64,000 nucleotides of DNA, from assembly GCF_963678635.1 (NCBI RefSeq), contig NC_087066.1, forward strand, positions 18,805,877-18,869,876, written 5' to 3'. Below, piece after piece: positions 25,643 to 36,018 of this stretch. Under the pieces are notes generated by a model. That model was given only the letters and a program-made list of their open reading frames with translations, did not search any database and was not told the DNA's origin. Every line of letters starts with the position of its first letter. The stretch's first letter is position 1. A program made the translations under genes and the position numbers. This DNA is from Symsagittifera roscoffensis (taxonomy: Eukaryota; Xenacoelomorpha; Acoela; Convolutidae).

Positions 25643-27279
25643 CATATGATGTTCGTTTTATCTCTTCGCATGTGTCAGACTTGGATTGGGATGACCATAC
25701 GTGCGAAAAAAACTGCGAAGACTGTTTCTCGCACTCCAGTTTGTTATATATCAGGCAAAACTTCTACCGAATATAATGTGTTGCTGTTTTGCACTGAGAA
25801 AATCATTTTGAGCATTAAGTTAAATAAAAGATACCAATTAAAAACAAGAATAATGACTGATTTGGAGCTGAGAGTAGAGGCAGTTGACGGTTGTTAAGTT
25901 GAAAAAGACTTGTGTAAAGCCGCGCAATGAAGTAGTGGATAGTAGTTAATAAAATGATTTTGAGTTAAAAGTGAGTGATATTTACAACTCGAATGTGTGG
26001 GTTTAACCAAACAGAATCGATTTTTGTTTATTTGGTCTGTAGTCGTAATCAATCATACTTCAGCTCCTTTTTTTGAGTTTTAGTACTTTTTCCAACATTT
26101 TCGTTTCCAAACACAAAAATTGTTCAACTTTTTTCTAGTTGCATCCATTAAGAGAAAAATTTACCTCATGAAAACCTAAGCCTTCCAAATAGAAAGAAAA
26201 TACACAAAGCAAGTTGCAAAAAAATGAGCACAGGTTGCTGACTGGTAAAATAAGAAATATTGCCCATATAAGTAACAAAGGAAAAAAAACTATAACAAGT
26301 AGTATCTCTGCGAGTTTTTTCATCAATTTTTTGTATTTAATCAAAGGTATTTTGTTAATTTTTGAGTTGATAGTCCTTTTTTTTATTTTGGCTGAAATTT
26401 GAGAAGATTGCCCATAGTTGATGAATTTTTCAAAGCCAATCTCTGAAAATCTTATTCCAAACCTGATCATGCATGATTTTGGACTCATTTTTTTTAAATG
26501 GAGGAAGAAAAGACTTTGCTCGGGAGTTTTAACAAATTTGGGAATTATTAGAGGATAAAAAGAACCTTTGATGTTTTGTCGTATGTGTTTCTGATCAATT
26601 TCAAGTTTTCGAGAATAAACAAACTTTTTTACTTGTCAGCTGTAATTCAACCGTAAGACTAAACTCTTGATACTCAATACGTGGTTCAAAAGTAAACTGC
26701 TTGATTGAGTAAATTTCCAAAAAAGAGACTTTTGCTAAGTCGGATAATTCTATTTTTACGATAGAGACGTCGAAAAAATGTGAAAAAAGTCAAAATCTAT
26801 TTCCTCAATTAAAAATACTGTTGGCATTTTTTTCTTTTCGACTGTAAAGTAACTCGACAAAATTCAAATGTTTTCTGATACAGATGTTTTCGAATTTTTA
26901 AAGTTTTCAAGAAATAACAATCGAATCACTTCTAGAAAATGGAGAACTCTGATTGTTTGATCTCGAAAAAAACAGTGTTGCTTAAACAAAACTCAACCCT
27001 GAATGTTTCTTTTTCCATAAGCAACTGCTAATAAAACCTGTTTGATGCTATTTTTTCTTTTAGGTTAAATGCAATCGCTTTGTTCAGTGTAGAAATATTT
27101 TATAAATTATAAAAACTTAAAAAGAACTTATAATAACTGTATAAGTTGTTCAGTGCAACAATTCAAAATAGTATAACTAAACTATTAAATTTTTTGTGAC
27201 ATTTAAAATTTCCCAATTTTGTAGGTACCACGTACTTTTCTTTATTTTTGGTACATGTTAAACCTTCCAATTTTTTCAG

Positions 27280-27544
27280 ACATCGGAACTCAACACGAAT
27301 GAGAGAGTGAAATGTGAGAACTGTGGTAGAAAGTACAGGAGAGCCAATGCGGCTCGACATCGCAAAAGTTCCGTTAGAGAAAATTTTTGTCCAGAATGAA
27401 ACTATTGTATTTAAAAGTAGCAAGAAATACGGGCAAGAAGCACCTAAAGGCAACACAAAATCAATCAATTGTATATCATGTGAGAGACAATTTCCAAGCT
27501 TTTTTTCAAAACTCATGGGATACTCAAGTAGTACTTCTTTGTAG
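27280..27544 (+). pseudogene. C2H2-like zinc-finger relic (U4)
   Basis: Copy with CENCGRKYRRANAARHRK in a 39-codon frame after TTTTTTCAG, TGA at 27397, and NCISCERQF in the second frame. With U1 it shares the GGT (Gly) variant after the second cysteine. Confidence 0.4.
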
Positions 27545-28850
27545 ATACACTATTAACTCTGATTCTGCCAAGACCATCTGCAGGATGGCGTATAGTTCCC
27601 CAGTGTTCAATCTGCCCCTATTTGGATTGTGGACTGGCATTGAAACCTATTTTTATCCCTCTATTCACTAGGAAATCCCTCAATGTGTCGAAGCCGGCAT
27701 CACGTGCTCAAGATCTATCACGTTTCTCTCATTGACTCTTATCACCAAAAAGCATAGGTACTTGCCAGGAATCTGTGTAACTGAAGGAGGAAGTGCCGCC
27801 AGGCCTCCCAATCGTGGACTGTCTGAACAGAAATTCCATATTTTGGTAATCTCTCCAAAAAATCGGCGTCCAATTTGGTTTGGAAACTCATATCCGCTGT
27901 TATCCAGGCTGCACTGGACCTATCTGACAAGATGAAGTCACTGTCCGTGATTAGGATGTTTTCCGAATACTCATTTGGTATTTCGAACTTAGTTTTTAAT
28001 TTTCTTCCAATGGTAGGCTCAACTTCTTCTTGATCCAGCTCCAGTCCGTTAGCCTCTCTCATTTTCCTGAGTTTTTCTAAAGTCCTACCCCCACTCTCCA
28101 GACAATTTTTTTTATCAAGGTCCCTGTCGATGCTGCCGGGCCCACGTAAATAGGTGGTATGTCTAACGGTCGGTCTGTCGCCGTCCAACCGAACAACGAG
28201 TATTTTCATTTTACATGCTTCCCCTCTGATATGTCGACTTGTTGGATGCTTTGCGTTTCTTTTTCGTCTAGCTGCAGACCATGCATCTACCCTAGAACTC
28301 TGAAATTTGTATTCTGCCGTCTTTCTACCTCGCTTTGTTCTAGATCCACTTCTTTCTCTGGCACGGTGTGATCATCGTGCCACGAGTGCTCACTGTCGTT
28401 GATGATCTGCCACTCTTCATCTGCCACTAGGTCACTCATGTTCACCATATCTGCACCTGTCTCTTCTGGCTGTGTTTTGTCAAGCTGGAAGTCATCGCAA
28501 TATCTGTTGTACCTCATATTTCTCTTTTTGCGGCCACCCCTTCTTGTTTCCGTCATCATGGGCAGATCCGGTTCTGTCCATTTTGGCACCTCATTCTGCT
28601 GTGGCTCATTCCAGTCCTCTTCTCCGAAAGATCCATCGTCCGACCCCCACCTCTGCTTTTTTCATTGTCGTCCATACTCATGTTCTCGTTGTAATCACTT
28701 TTCTACCTGGTGCCTTTCTCATTTACCTCGCACGCCGGCTCCATCAGTGAATACTCGAGTCGTTCAAAGTTTTGCGGCACATACCAGTCTTCCGGTGACG
28801 GGGCGTGAGGTTTCAGATTGTCATAGTGCCCTTCATGTTCTGGCTAGATG
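27524..28850 (-). pseudogene. Post-integrase C-terminal region, copy 1 (U4 part plus body)
   Basis: This is the only uncut version, continuing from the integrase. It includes HYDNLKPHAPSPEDWYVPQN near 28800-28750, a basic stretch with TETRRGGRKKRNMRYNRY (about 28560-28500), and MVNMSDLVADEEWQ, then the pieces also seen in U1-U3 (open frame 28209-27742, with a frame change relative to U1 after DADF). Acidic and basic low-complexity stretches alternate. Function unrecognised; it may be a structural tail or an additional ORF product. Confidence 0.6.
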
Positions 28851-29600
28851 AACGTCAGGGGCATTGCTCTCTCCCTGCCTGTTAGCATCATTAAAGGACT
28901 GATCCCCGTTGTTGAGTGTTGCGTGCTATTGTACACTCCCACCACCTGGGGCAATTATTTGTCCATGTCCGTCATATACCTCGAGCAATATGCCTTGAGT
29001 ATACTCGCCAGCGTTCTGTTTTGCCTTTCTACTAGTCCATTCGGCTGTGGATGGTCGGTCGTCGTCTGTGCTTGTGCAATCTGGGATCTTTTGATGAGTT
29101 CAAATGTCGGATCTCCAACGAAAGCACTCCCGCTGTCTTAATGGAAGCTCATCGGAGAGCCTTACAGCGATATCCTACGCGTGATCAAGTGGTCGCAAGT
29201 TTCTTCCGCAGAGGCCGTCGTAGTACTGCTTCTTCCAGTTTCGTGAAGTGACCTATCGTTACTAGTATCTGGTTATATCCAGAATCTGTCATGCAGATCT
29301 TTTGGTGGTCTTTCTGCACAGCCTGCTTGAATTCTGAGCTTTTCACTGATTTGAGAGGGAACTTCATCTTTCTTAGGTTTTTCTTTTGAAGACACGACAA
29401 ACATGCGTTCATCCATCTTTCACAAGCTTTCCTTATCCCTGGCCAGCCGAATCGGTGCAATATTCGTTGTTGCACCTTGTCTGTTCCTTGATGTCCCATC
29501 TGATCGGGCGTTCTGAACAACACCTCCGTTTGATAAAGCTGCGGTAATCTGATGAAATCATGCTTGTGCAGTTTTTTTCTTGGTCTCTTCTCCTGCATGC
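28851..29600 (-). pseudogene. Integrase, decayed
   Basis: The N-terminal zinc-binding part reads MGHQGTDKVQQRI...FGWPGIRKAC...CLSCLQ, an HHCC-type domain, but the place of the first His reads Pro (RTPDQMGHQG). In the catalytic core the first acidic residue expected before HFTK is Gly (VTIGHFTK; GGT at 29251-29253). The second Asp (DSGSAF, 29135-29137) is kept but directly follows a TAA. The Glu (GLVERQNRT, 29027-29029) is kept. Further TAA and TAG codons follow in VGVYNSTQHSTTG and nearby. It once catalysed insertion of the element's cDNA; this copy is not functional. Confidence 0.82.
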
Positions 29601-29610
29601 CACCACACTG

Positions 29611-30560
29611 TCAATTGTGTGGTTGAGTAAGACCTGGCGTTCCTTGTAAAAAGGAAACTGGCTCAAGATCTTGTAGCTGTCCTCCTTCAAATCTCCTTTT
29701 TCCTTCACTCCCGTTGGGATCCATTTGGAGAGATTGCTTGTCAATTTGTCGTTTTTCTGTGCTCGTATCAGGTGCGATAGCCTTTACCTCACCTTGACGT
29801 GCTCCTTTAGTGTCCTTATTTTTCCGTTCGGTTCTGTCGGATTGTGGATATAGTCCTTGAGCTTGCCGGAAACTATCCCCCACAAGACCTCCCTGTCAAT
29901 CTCCGACTACAGATTCGTCCTGATGTTTGAGCTGCATGATAGTTCTCTGAAAGCTTTTCTTGAAACCACTGCCATCTCTAGGTCTTGCCCTCTGTTCACG
30001 TCATGATGCTCCAAGTTGTATGTCCAGGACGAGGGATCAGTTTGCAATTTCCAATCGTGATAACATCTTTTTTCGTCAGCTAATATCATGTAGAGACTGT
30101 CTTGCCCACCATCAATTTCCACTGAACCTTCGTCCCATTTTTTTGACTCTCCGGACAAACTTTCCTCCTCACTATCCCTGCATGGTGCCGGCCACTCCCC
30201 GGATTCTTGATCTAGTCTGAAATCTTCAATTTCTTCTTGAAACGACACTTTTTTCCTTCTTAGCTCTATTCGCCTGAGTAAGTTTTCGGGATTTTTTCTA
30301 CTTAAGTTCGTACCACCTCTTTTTTCTCTGGTTCCCCGGGTTTCATTGAGTTTTCATAACGTGAGACCTCTTTCCTCTCATCATGCTGATTTCTGTTGCA
30401 TTTCTTCTGATCGAGACCGCGGGTTTGTAATCGACCAGCTTCTCAAGCAACCTCATCAAATCCTGCTCTCTCGTGACTCTTCCTGTTTCCACTTCGTCCA
30501 GGTTGTAACCTTTCGCCTTCAGAGCCTCTCAGACTATCTTTGAATTGAGCATGATTTTTA
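29611..30560 (-). pseudogene. Acidic linker between RNase H and integrase, decayed
   Basis: Charged, low-complexity minus-strand readings such as MSFQEEIEDFRLDQESGEWP (30248 downwards) and GARQGEVKAIAPDTSTEKRQ (29883-29611) lie where Ty3/Gypsy polyproteins have a connection or linker. There are several frameshifts and stops. A close copy lies at 41494-42420 in copy 3, where this linker is the 3'-most part left, because integrase is missing. Confidence 0.6.
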
Positions 30561-30599
30561 TCGGCATCCCAGTTTTTTTCAGAATCTCCGTTTCCCGAT

Positions 30600-31200
30600 G
30601 CTTAGTGTGTAATTCGGGTTGGTATTATATCGATTCGCCCGACTTTTTGAGCCATCTCGTGAGCGGTAGGCTATTGTACGCTTCTTTGTCCATGAATGAG
30701 AAAACATCTATAGTCTCAGGCCCATCAGCCTTCCTCTGCTCCTGCATCTCGTAGAATTCCGTTTTCTTACTCAAGCTTTCGGCATTTTGGTGTTTGTATC
30801 TCGTCCTATGTTCAATTATCACTTTGTAACCATCCAGCCGTTCTCTTCATCTCTCGATATAGCTTTGATCGATTGAGTACGTCTTCAGTCAACTGAGTGC
30901 CCTGATGTCAACCAGTAGTTTGAAAACCTCGCTGCCCAGGTAGGTTCTGTACTTTTGAACAAAGAAGACTACCGCGAACATCTCTGCTTTGGATGCCCCG
31001 TACTTCATTTCCGTGCCGCCCAAGACTTTGCTTCCATAAGCTATTGGTCTCAAGAAGGTCTTTCTATTCCACTCCTATTCTTGATGAGGTATGCCAGAGA
31101 TGGCGATCACCGATGTGTCTGTGTCCAATACGTACATTCCCTTCTCTGTAGGCATGCCCATCACAGGTGCTTCATACAATTCTTCTTTATTCTTTGAAAT
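30600..31200 (-). pseudogene. RNase H domain, decayed
   Basis: Motifs in order are VLDTDTSVIAISG (first Asp), SKAEMFAVVFFV (Glu), KLLVDIRALS (second Asp) and KHQNAESLSKK, where the usual last Asp (NADSL in the family) is Glu. A stop interrupts HQE*EWNRK and another follows RALS. The last frame, 30822-30625, stays open for 65 codons and runs on to DKEAYNSLPLTRWLKK. The domain would degrade the RNA strand during reverse transcription. Part of it (31027-31121) has a second copy inserted into the RT region at 31414-31508. Confidence 0.8.
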
Positions 31201-32200
31201 GATTCTTCTGCTGCGCTATTCCAAGTGAACTTTTTGCCTTTATGCCTCATGAGCTGTTGCTTTGGGTTTACTTTGTCCGCATAATCCTTAAAGAACTCTT
31301 TGTAGCAGTTGGCGAAACCAAAAAAAACTCATCAACTGATACTCAGTTTTTGGCTACTTCCAAGTCAGCACTGCTTCTACCGCATCTGGGTCTGGTCGGA
31401 TGCCATATTTATCTTTGCTTCCAAAGGCTATTGGTCCCAAGACGGTCTTCCTGTTCCACTCCTGTTCTTGATGGAGTATGCCAAAGATCGCCATCGCCGA
31501 TGTGTCTGAGGATATTTACATATTTAGATACCTGACCATCCTCCCCAGGTATTTTGTCGAGTCCTTTAGAATCTCGAATTTCGAGGGTTTACAATCCAGG
31601 GTGTGATCGTCCAGGGTAGGTGCTGCAATCATGACGTCGTCATCGTAAGAAAACACTAAGTTGCCATACTTCTTCGTCACACTTGTTAGTGCATGTGCCA
31701 TTACTTGCTGAAATGTAGCTGTCGCGCTGCAAAGGCCGAAGGGCATTCTTTTCCAATGGTGCAATCCCAGCTCGCTAGCAAACCCCGTTTTATCCCTTTT
31801 TTGTTTCCGAAGTGGCACCTGCCATTAAGCTGACTGCACATCAAGAATTGTGAAAAACTTTGCATCCCCCATCTTTGAAAGACTCTCATCTATTCTAGGT
31901 ATGGGATAGGCATCCTTCACCGTAACCGTGTTTCGACATCGAAAGTCAAGAAAATCTGAGTTGGTCTCCTTTCTTTTTGGTCATCACTACTCGACACACC
32001 CACGGTGATTTGGTTGTTTTGATCATATCATACTTTAGTAAAGTTTCTATCTCCTTGCATGCGACTTCTTTGGTGTCATTGCCTCGCCCCCTACCTATGC
32101 AGTACCGCCGACTCTTCTACTTCTATTTCATGTTCAACAAAATTACAGCACCCGATGTCCGCTTCATGTCTAGAAAAAATTTCCTGGTTTCTATTTAGTC
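31200..32200 (-). pseudogene. Reverse transcriptase, decayed, with internal insertion
   Basis: Palm motifs are clear: VKDAYPIPRIDESLSKMGDA, then ILDVQSA followed by TAA (31825-31827) and WQVPLRKQ; then WKRMPFGLCSATATFQQVMA; then the catalytic box SYDDDVMIAAPT near 31636-31650, a Y-x-DD with Asp at x. YLGRMV (near 31540) should lead straight into the thumb (YGIRPDPDAVEAVLTWK near 31400), but a 95-bp copy of RNase H sequence interrupts it (31414-31508). The thumb continues with QLMSFFGFANCYKEFF. The same TAA and insertion are in copy 3, so both predate its duplication. Confidence 0.88.
31414..31508 (-). repeat. 95-bp RNase H segment duplicated into the RT region (copy 1)
   Basis: The plus strand at 31414-31508 (TTTGCTTCCAAAGGCTATTG...) matches 31027-31121 (TTTGCTTCCATAAGCTATTG...) over 95 bp with about a dozen differences. 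Both read IAxxGIxHQE...EWNRKT...LxPIAxGSK on the minus strand. Copy 3 carries the same pair at 43290-43384 and 42903-42997. Confidence 0.85.
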
Positions 32201-33060
32201 CTTGATGGCTTCGAGCTGTTCGTCTGTTCCTTTCCCCCTTAACTGCTCAATTTCTGGCAATACCGGTTGGTTCATCCATTTCCAGTTCTTCTAATGTGGG
32301 TCTTTCTGGTTGCGTTCCCCCAGATTCAGAGCTTTTTTGAAGTCCTCCTTAGAACCCTCAGCGCTCCTTTGTTTGCCGCTGACAGCCGTATCCTTGAACC
32401 TATCAGGTCTATCATTTTCCAACAGTTCTCGTAATTGGGGTTTTTTTCCGCTTATGTCTAGCACATGCGTGGATACGTCTGCTTCTGTTTCCAGATGCAT
32501 GGCATCTTCTTCTAGCATGACACAATGCCCCAACCATATCACCTTGAGTTCTTCTCGACCTATGTAGATGTGACCGGAAAGATCCTCGTCACACTTTATC
32601 ACTGTCTTGTTTAGATTTTGACTCCATCTATGTTCAACACGACCTCAGATTTCCGTGTAACTGCTCTCTATCCTATTCTAATTTCCACCACCTCTCGTGA
32701 GTAATGCCCTGAGTGTTCTCGAAGGGGTTTGTGGGCTGATACTGCACAAATTTTCAGCATATACTTTTATGTCCATCAGTGCTTGGTCGCTGGGCTCACT
32801 CAGATTCCTCGTTACCTCATGGCCACCAACCGTGATAATCCCCAATCTTCGTGATTCCGAATGGTTTCGCAGTAACCATTTTCAAGGTTTTTCAGTTGTT
32901 CCTGACTGTCAAATTGTCACCCATCTTTGGTTCTGGTCTTGCCATTGAGGGTGTCTCCTTGCTCTGTTGTCTTTCTATTTACTGCTTCAGTTTTTGATAT
33001 CTTTTGTCACCAAGTCTTGTTTTCATTTTGTTGATAGCCTCTGCTGCTGCTTTCTCGTAG
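32201..33060 (-). pseudogene. Pre-RT region at the protease position; aspartic protease core not found
   Basis: Minus-strand readings include HIYIGREELKVIWLGHCVML (about 32570-32510), ADVSTHVLDISGKKP, and LEMDEPVLPEIEQLRGK-type text close to the RT. Between LRELLEN and the following DR/RF text no D-[ST]-G motif of a retropepsin can be read in any frame near the expected place. The sequence jumps to a downstream motif (GKQRSAEGS), consistent with a deletion of the protease active site. Upstream pieces near 32.7-33.0 kb are weak and frameshifted. Confidence 0.5.
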
Positions 33061-33061
33061 T

Positions 33062-33620
33062 TTATTCCCGGTGAATTTCTTGACTCGGCCCCTCCGGCAT
33101 GTCTTTGTCTTCAGTCACGGCCTTTACTCTTTTTGCCGCTGATTCATCACTCGTCGCATCTTTGTTTTGCAAGTAACTCTGAATTTGTCTTTTCCTGGTG
33201 TTTCGCACCACAGCAAGTGCTTTTTTGTGTTTTGGGTGGTTCGGATTTTTCACTGATTCTCAAAACAGGGGACAGTCTATCCTGAAGTTGCCTTCCTGGT
33301 TGCAGAAAAAGCACCTAGCGCCTAAACTAATAATCAAGCCAAAGTAAAACTCATGCTTTTCCATCTGACCCATGCCCTCTTCATCAGGCGTATATCTCAA
33401 GCATTTCATGCCATGTTTGCAAGTGTTGCTTTCCGCTACACGGTGATCTGCCGAGCCACAATTCGCATATGACCTTCATTGTCCATATCATCTCTTGGCT
33501 TGTGTTGTTGGCTTTCCCCCTTGCAGATTCCCACTGTCTGAAAATGAATATTTCTTCGGTTTCATCAACATAACTCTCTAGATTTCTGTCTCGTCCCTTC
33601 CGGGGTTGGTGCCTCAACTT
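33062..33620 (-). pseudogene. Gag nucleocapsid region with zinc knuckles, copy 1
   Basis: Two knuckle-like motifs lie here. The first (near 33460; frame-broken in this copy, clearer at 45150) has a NCGSADHRVAES..C pattern. The second, CFFCNQEGNFRIDC near 33300, fits CX2CX4HX4C except that the His position is Asn. It is followed by a basic tail, PNHPKHKKALAVVRNTRKRQ, to 33062. A stop follows DCPLF. The region would bind the element's RNA in the particle. Compared with copy 3, this copy retains an extra stretch (32980-33159). Confidence 0.7.
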
Positions 33621-33623
33621 TCG

Positions 33624-34200
33624 ATAGAGTGTAGTTTGTTGCCAACACTGTTCTCAAGTCTTCAGTTTGTAGCCCATCAAATAATTTGAAGCCTTGCTAA
33701 AGTTTCTCCTGTTAGCCGAATCCTCTGGATCGCTTCTTCTTCTCAAGCTCTCATTATCATCCAGAAACTGATCAATTGATTCCTCGTCTCTCTGTCTCCG
33801 TTTCTTAAATTTCATCATGGCTTGATGTTCCTTCATTCCGGATCTGACGCGATTCAGCAGTCTTGCAAAAATCTTGTCCGCAGTGTCACGTTCTTTTTCC
33901 TTCTTTGCTACCACGCACTTAAGTGCCGTGCCCTCCAGATTGCTTAAAATTGCTGTACACGCCTGTCTTTCATCATTCAGGTTGTCCAGCTCAAGATGTG
34001 GTATCAGTACCTGAACCCAGGTATCTCTGCAATTATCGGAGTCGTCTTTGAGTTCCTTCGGTTTATTAAAGGTCTTACTAGATTCTCCTAGTCCTCTATC
34101 AGCCGACTCACTGTTTCTTGTGGCGAAAGCTTCAAATGTTCTGTTCATCATTTCCTAAGTGTTTGCCCAGGTCATGGCTTCAAATGTTACACTCGTGTGT
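33624..34200 (-). pseudogene. Gag capsid region, copy 1
   Basis: A 165-codon open frame (34151-33654) has the look of a Ty3/Gypsy capsid: TWVQVLIPHLELDNLNDERQ, ACTAILSNLEGTALKCVVAK, IFARLLNRVRSGMKEHQAM and DEESIDQFLDDNESLRRR. It ends in a stop at LMGYKLKT. A stop just upstream (WANT*EMMNR in copy 3 context) separates it from the N-terminal part. It is the longest surviving gag piece here. Copies are at 38138-38900 (broken), 45352-45913 and 48404-48900. Confidence 0.78.
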
Positions 34201-34317
34201 GAGCCCGAATCCCTTGGTACCCCTGTTGAGTCCTAGGTTATAGTTGATCTGAGGTAGTGGTGTAAATTCCTATTTCTTGCGTTGAGGTTTTAGAAAATCT
34301 TACCTTGTTCCAGGTTG

Positions 34318-35187
34318 CTATTCTGTTTTAGCTGGTGCAGCTTTCTCTTGAGCGATAGATTTTCTCAAGAGTGCATCTGATTGGAATTGTTTGGCAGAAG
34401 AACTTTCTGCTTGGTCCCTGCCCATTGTGTACATTCTCATCTCTAGATTCCATACTTTATTGTTCACGGTCTCAGACCGCTTCTTCATTTCCCCTATATT
34501 GTTTTTGATATGTTTCTCTCGTTCCTCATCCGTTGTCTCCATCCTGCTCGCCATCTGTTGTAGCTTTTCTTCAGTTGCTCTCGCTAAGTTGAAGTAGTTG
34601 TCCAGATTCTCATTTTTGATGGGTCGAAGTTCGTACTTCAACTCCTGGAGGCCCTTGTTGTTGCGTTTAACCATTTTGTTTATTTGTTCCAACCAAGACA
34701 TCAAGTACCCTGTTTCAGTGGTTTTTTCAATTTTGCCGCTTGCTCATTTTGGTGACCCGCTGCTTCTTGTGAGGGTTGCTCCTTCCCCTGATCTACTTCT
34801 GTAGTTACCGTGGAAACAGCGCCAAAGGTTTTACTTTTTTCGGCCGCTGTGGGCACCTCCTCCTTCTCTTTCGGTTTCATTACGACCATCGCCGCAATTA
34901 TCTTCATGAACGTTGTCCTCTTTGTTTGTGAATAGTCTTTTGTTTTCTTTCGGTGTGTTGTTAATGATTTCGTCTCCATCGCCAATCGGTGAGAACACAA
35001 TTGTCTTTGTTTCCTGTTCTTCTAGTGAATCCGTCGTTTTTATTTTCAACTCATCTAAGCTCTGCTGAGGCGTCTCATGATCAATTTCCGTGACGGGCAC
35101 ATTCTTTTGATTGGTCGTTCTTTCTTCGATCTTCCGCTCCATGCTGCTTCTGGTGTTGAACATGTTAACTGAAATATTTTTTCTCAT
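34318..35187 (-). pseudogene. Gag N-terminal region, copy 1
   Basis: Starts around MRKNISVN/MFNTRSS near 35187-35160; the equivalent in copy 4 is MVNTRSS. A charged stretch follows, with a frameshift near 34980 and text such as MKPKEKEEVPTAAEKSK. Then KPLKQGT* gives way, in the -1 frame, to a coiled-coil-like part MSWLEQINKMVKRNNKGLQE, TEEKLQQMASRMETTDEER and VWNLEMRMYTMGRDQAE, ending in a stop at APAKTE (34318). The first ATG is followed by an acceptor-like ATATTTCAG before the second ATG, so the second may be the true start. Confidence 0.62.
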
Positions 35188-35764
35188 TATTCTCGGGTTG
35201 GTGGGTGTCTGTTTCCGTTGTGTTGACAGTTTGTTTCGCTTTAGTCCTACCCTTTTCCTTTCCGCAAACGACTCATAACGTTCTTGTTCTCTTCATAATG
35301 TTTGTTTACATTTTTTTATTTACAATTCTGGCTATGTACAGGTATTACTTTAAAAACGTAGCCAAACTATATAAAAACCTCCATTGTTCTTAATTATTCA
35401 ATATTGTTACCTTACTTATTTCGAGTTAACTATCGGGTACCTGCGCGTTCCAAATGTTGTTCTTAGTCTTTAACAAGACCGTTTTTTGTAACTAAATTGA
35501 CGATATCGATTAATTAGTTTTTCTAAGGAAGCCCCTTATTTATAATTTCCAAACGCCAACCTCTAGCTTAACCAGCCCATTTTTTGATCATTCCTATCTA
35601 GCCCACTACTTCAGCCGAAAAAAAACCCTAAGCGCGGTGTGAACTAAGCCTCTCAAGAGAAAGTCCGTAGAACCTGTTTCCAAGCTCTTCTCAAGTAAAA
35701 ACATTTCCTCAAAACTGGGTGTCCGCTTATTCACTTTTATACTTCTCCCCTGAAGTGTAGAGTG

Positions 35765-36010
35765 GACTTTAACGATACCCATTTGGTTGAACAGCGCACC
35801 TTGGTGACCCCTTCTCACTGCTGCACTAATTTGGTCACACTGCTGGCAGTCTCTTCCCAGTCGCGTTTCTCCTGTTTCTCAGATCCTAGTCCTGAGAACC
35901 ACTTCGCCGTTTGCCTGGTCACCTGTTCCAGTTAAATCTCCCAGTGGTCCTCCAAGGTTGCAAGGCTATCTGAAACCCAGTTCAACGCCCCGAACTCGGG
36001 TACCTGCTTA
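35765..36010 (-). pseudogene. Short protein-like relic in the leader (copy S1)
   Basis: The minus strand from 36010 reads QVPEFGALNWVSDSLATLED, a TAA after HWEI, then LEQVTRQTAKWFSGLGSEKQ, WEETASSVTKLVQQ and a TGA. It is unusually protein-like for this spacer, but the two stops are in frame. Copies are at about 40430-40672, 45914-46082 and 50510-50765. Unrecognised; it may be an additional upstream gag exon or unrelated. Confidence 0.35.
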
Positions 36011-36018
36011 ATTTTTGC

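Larger units (their letters stand above)
25231..28470. repeat. 4.07-kb tandem unit, truncated copy U4, joined to the parent element
   Basis: The fourth copy follows the unit order to 28470 (CTCTTCTGGC). It then runs on into the rest of the Ty3/Gypsy-like element instead of the satellite A piece found at 16246, 20317 and 24394. U4 therefore preserves the unbroken junction between the unit's retroelement part and the element body, and marks where the other copies were cut. Confidence 0.9.
27524..35187 (-). mobile_element. Decayed Ty3/Gypsy-like LTR-type retroelement, copy 1 (gag to post-integrase)
   Basis: The order on the minus strand is gag (35187 to about 33500), protease-position region, RT, RNase H, acidic linker, integrase and post-integrase region down to 27524. 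RT before RNase H before integrase is the Ty3/Gypsy order. The frame is broken many times and several active-site residues are changed. No flanking LTR pair is visible: the sequence right of gag is not found to the left of 27.5 kb. Its 3' end is also the retroelement part of the 4-kb tandem units. Confidence 0.85.

Noticed and set aside
28399-28851. 150-codon plus-strand open frame
   Set aside because: It lies opposite clear minus-strand integrase and post-integrase coding text, so it is a shadow frame.
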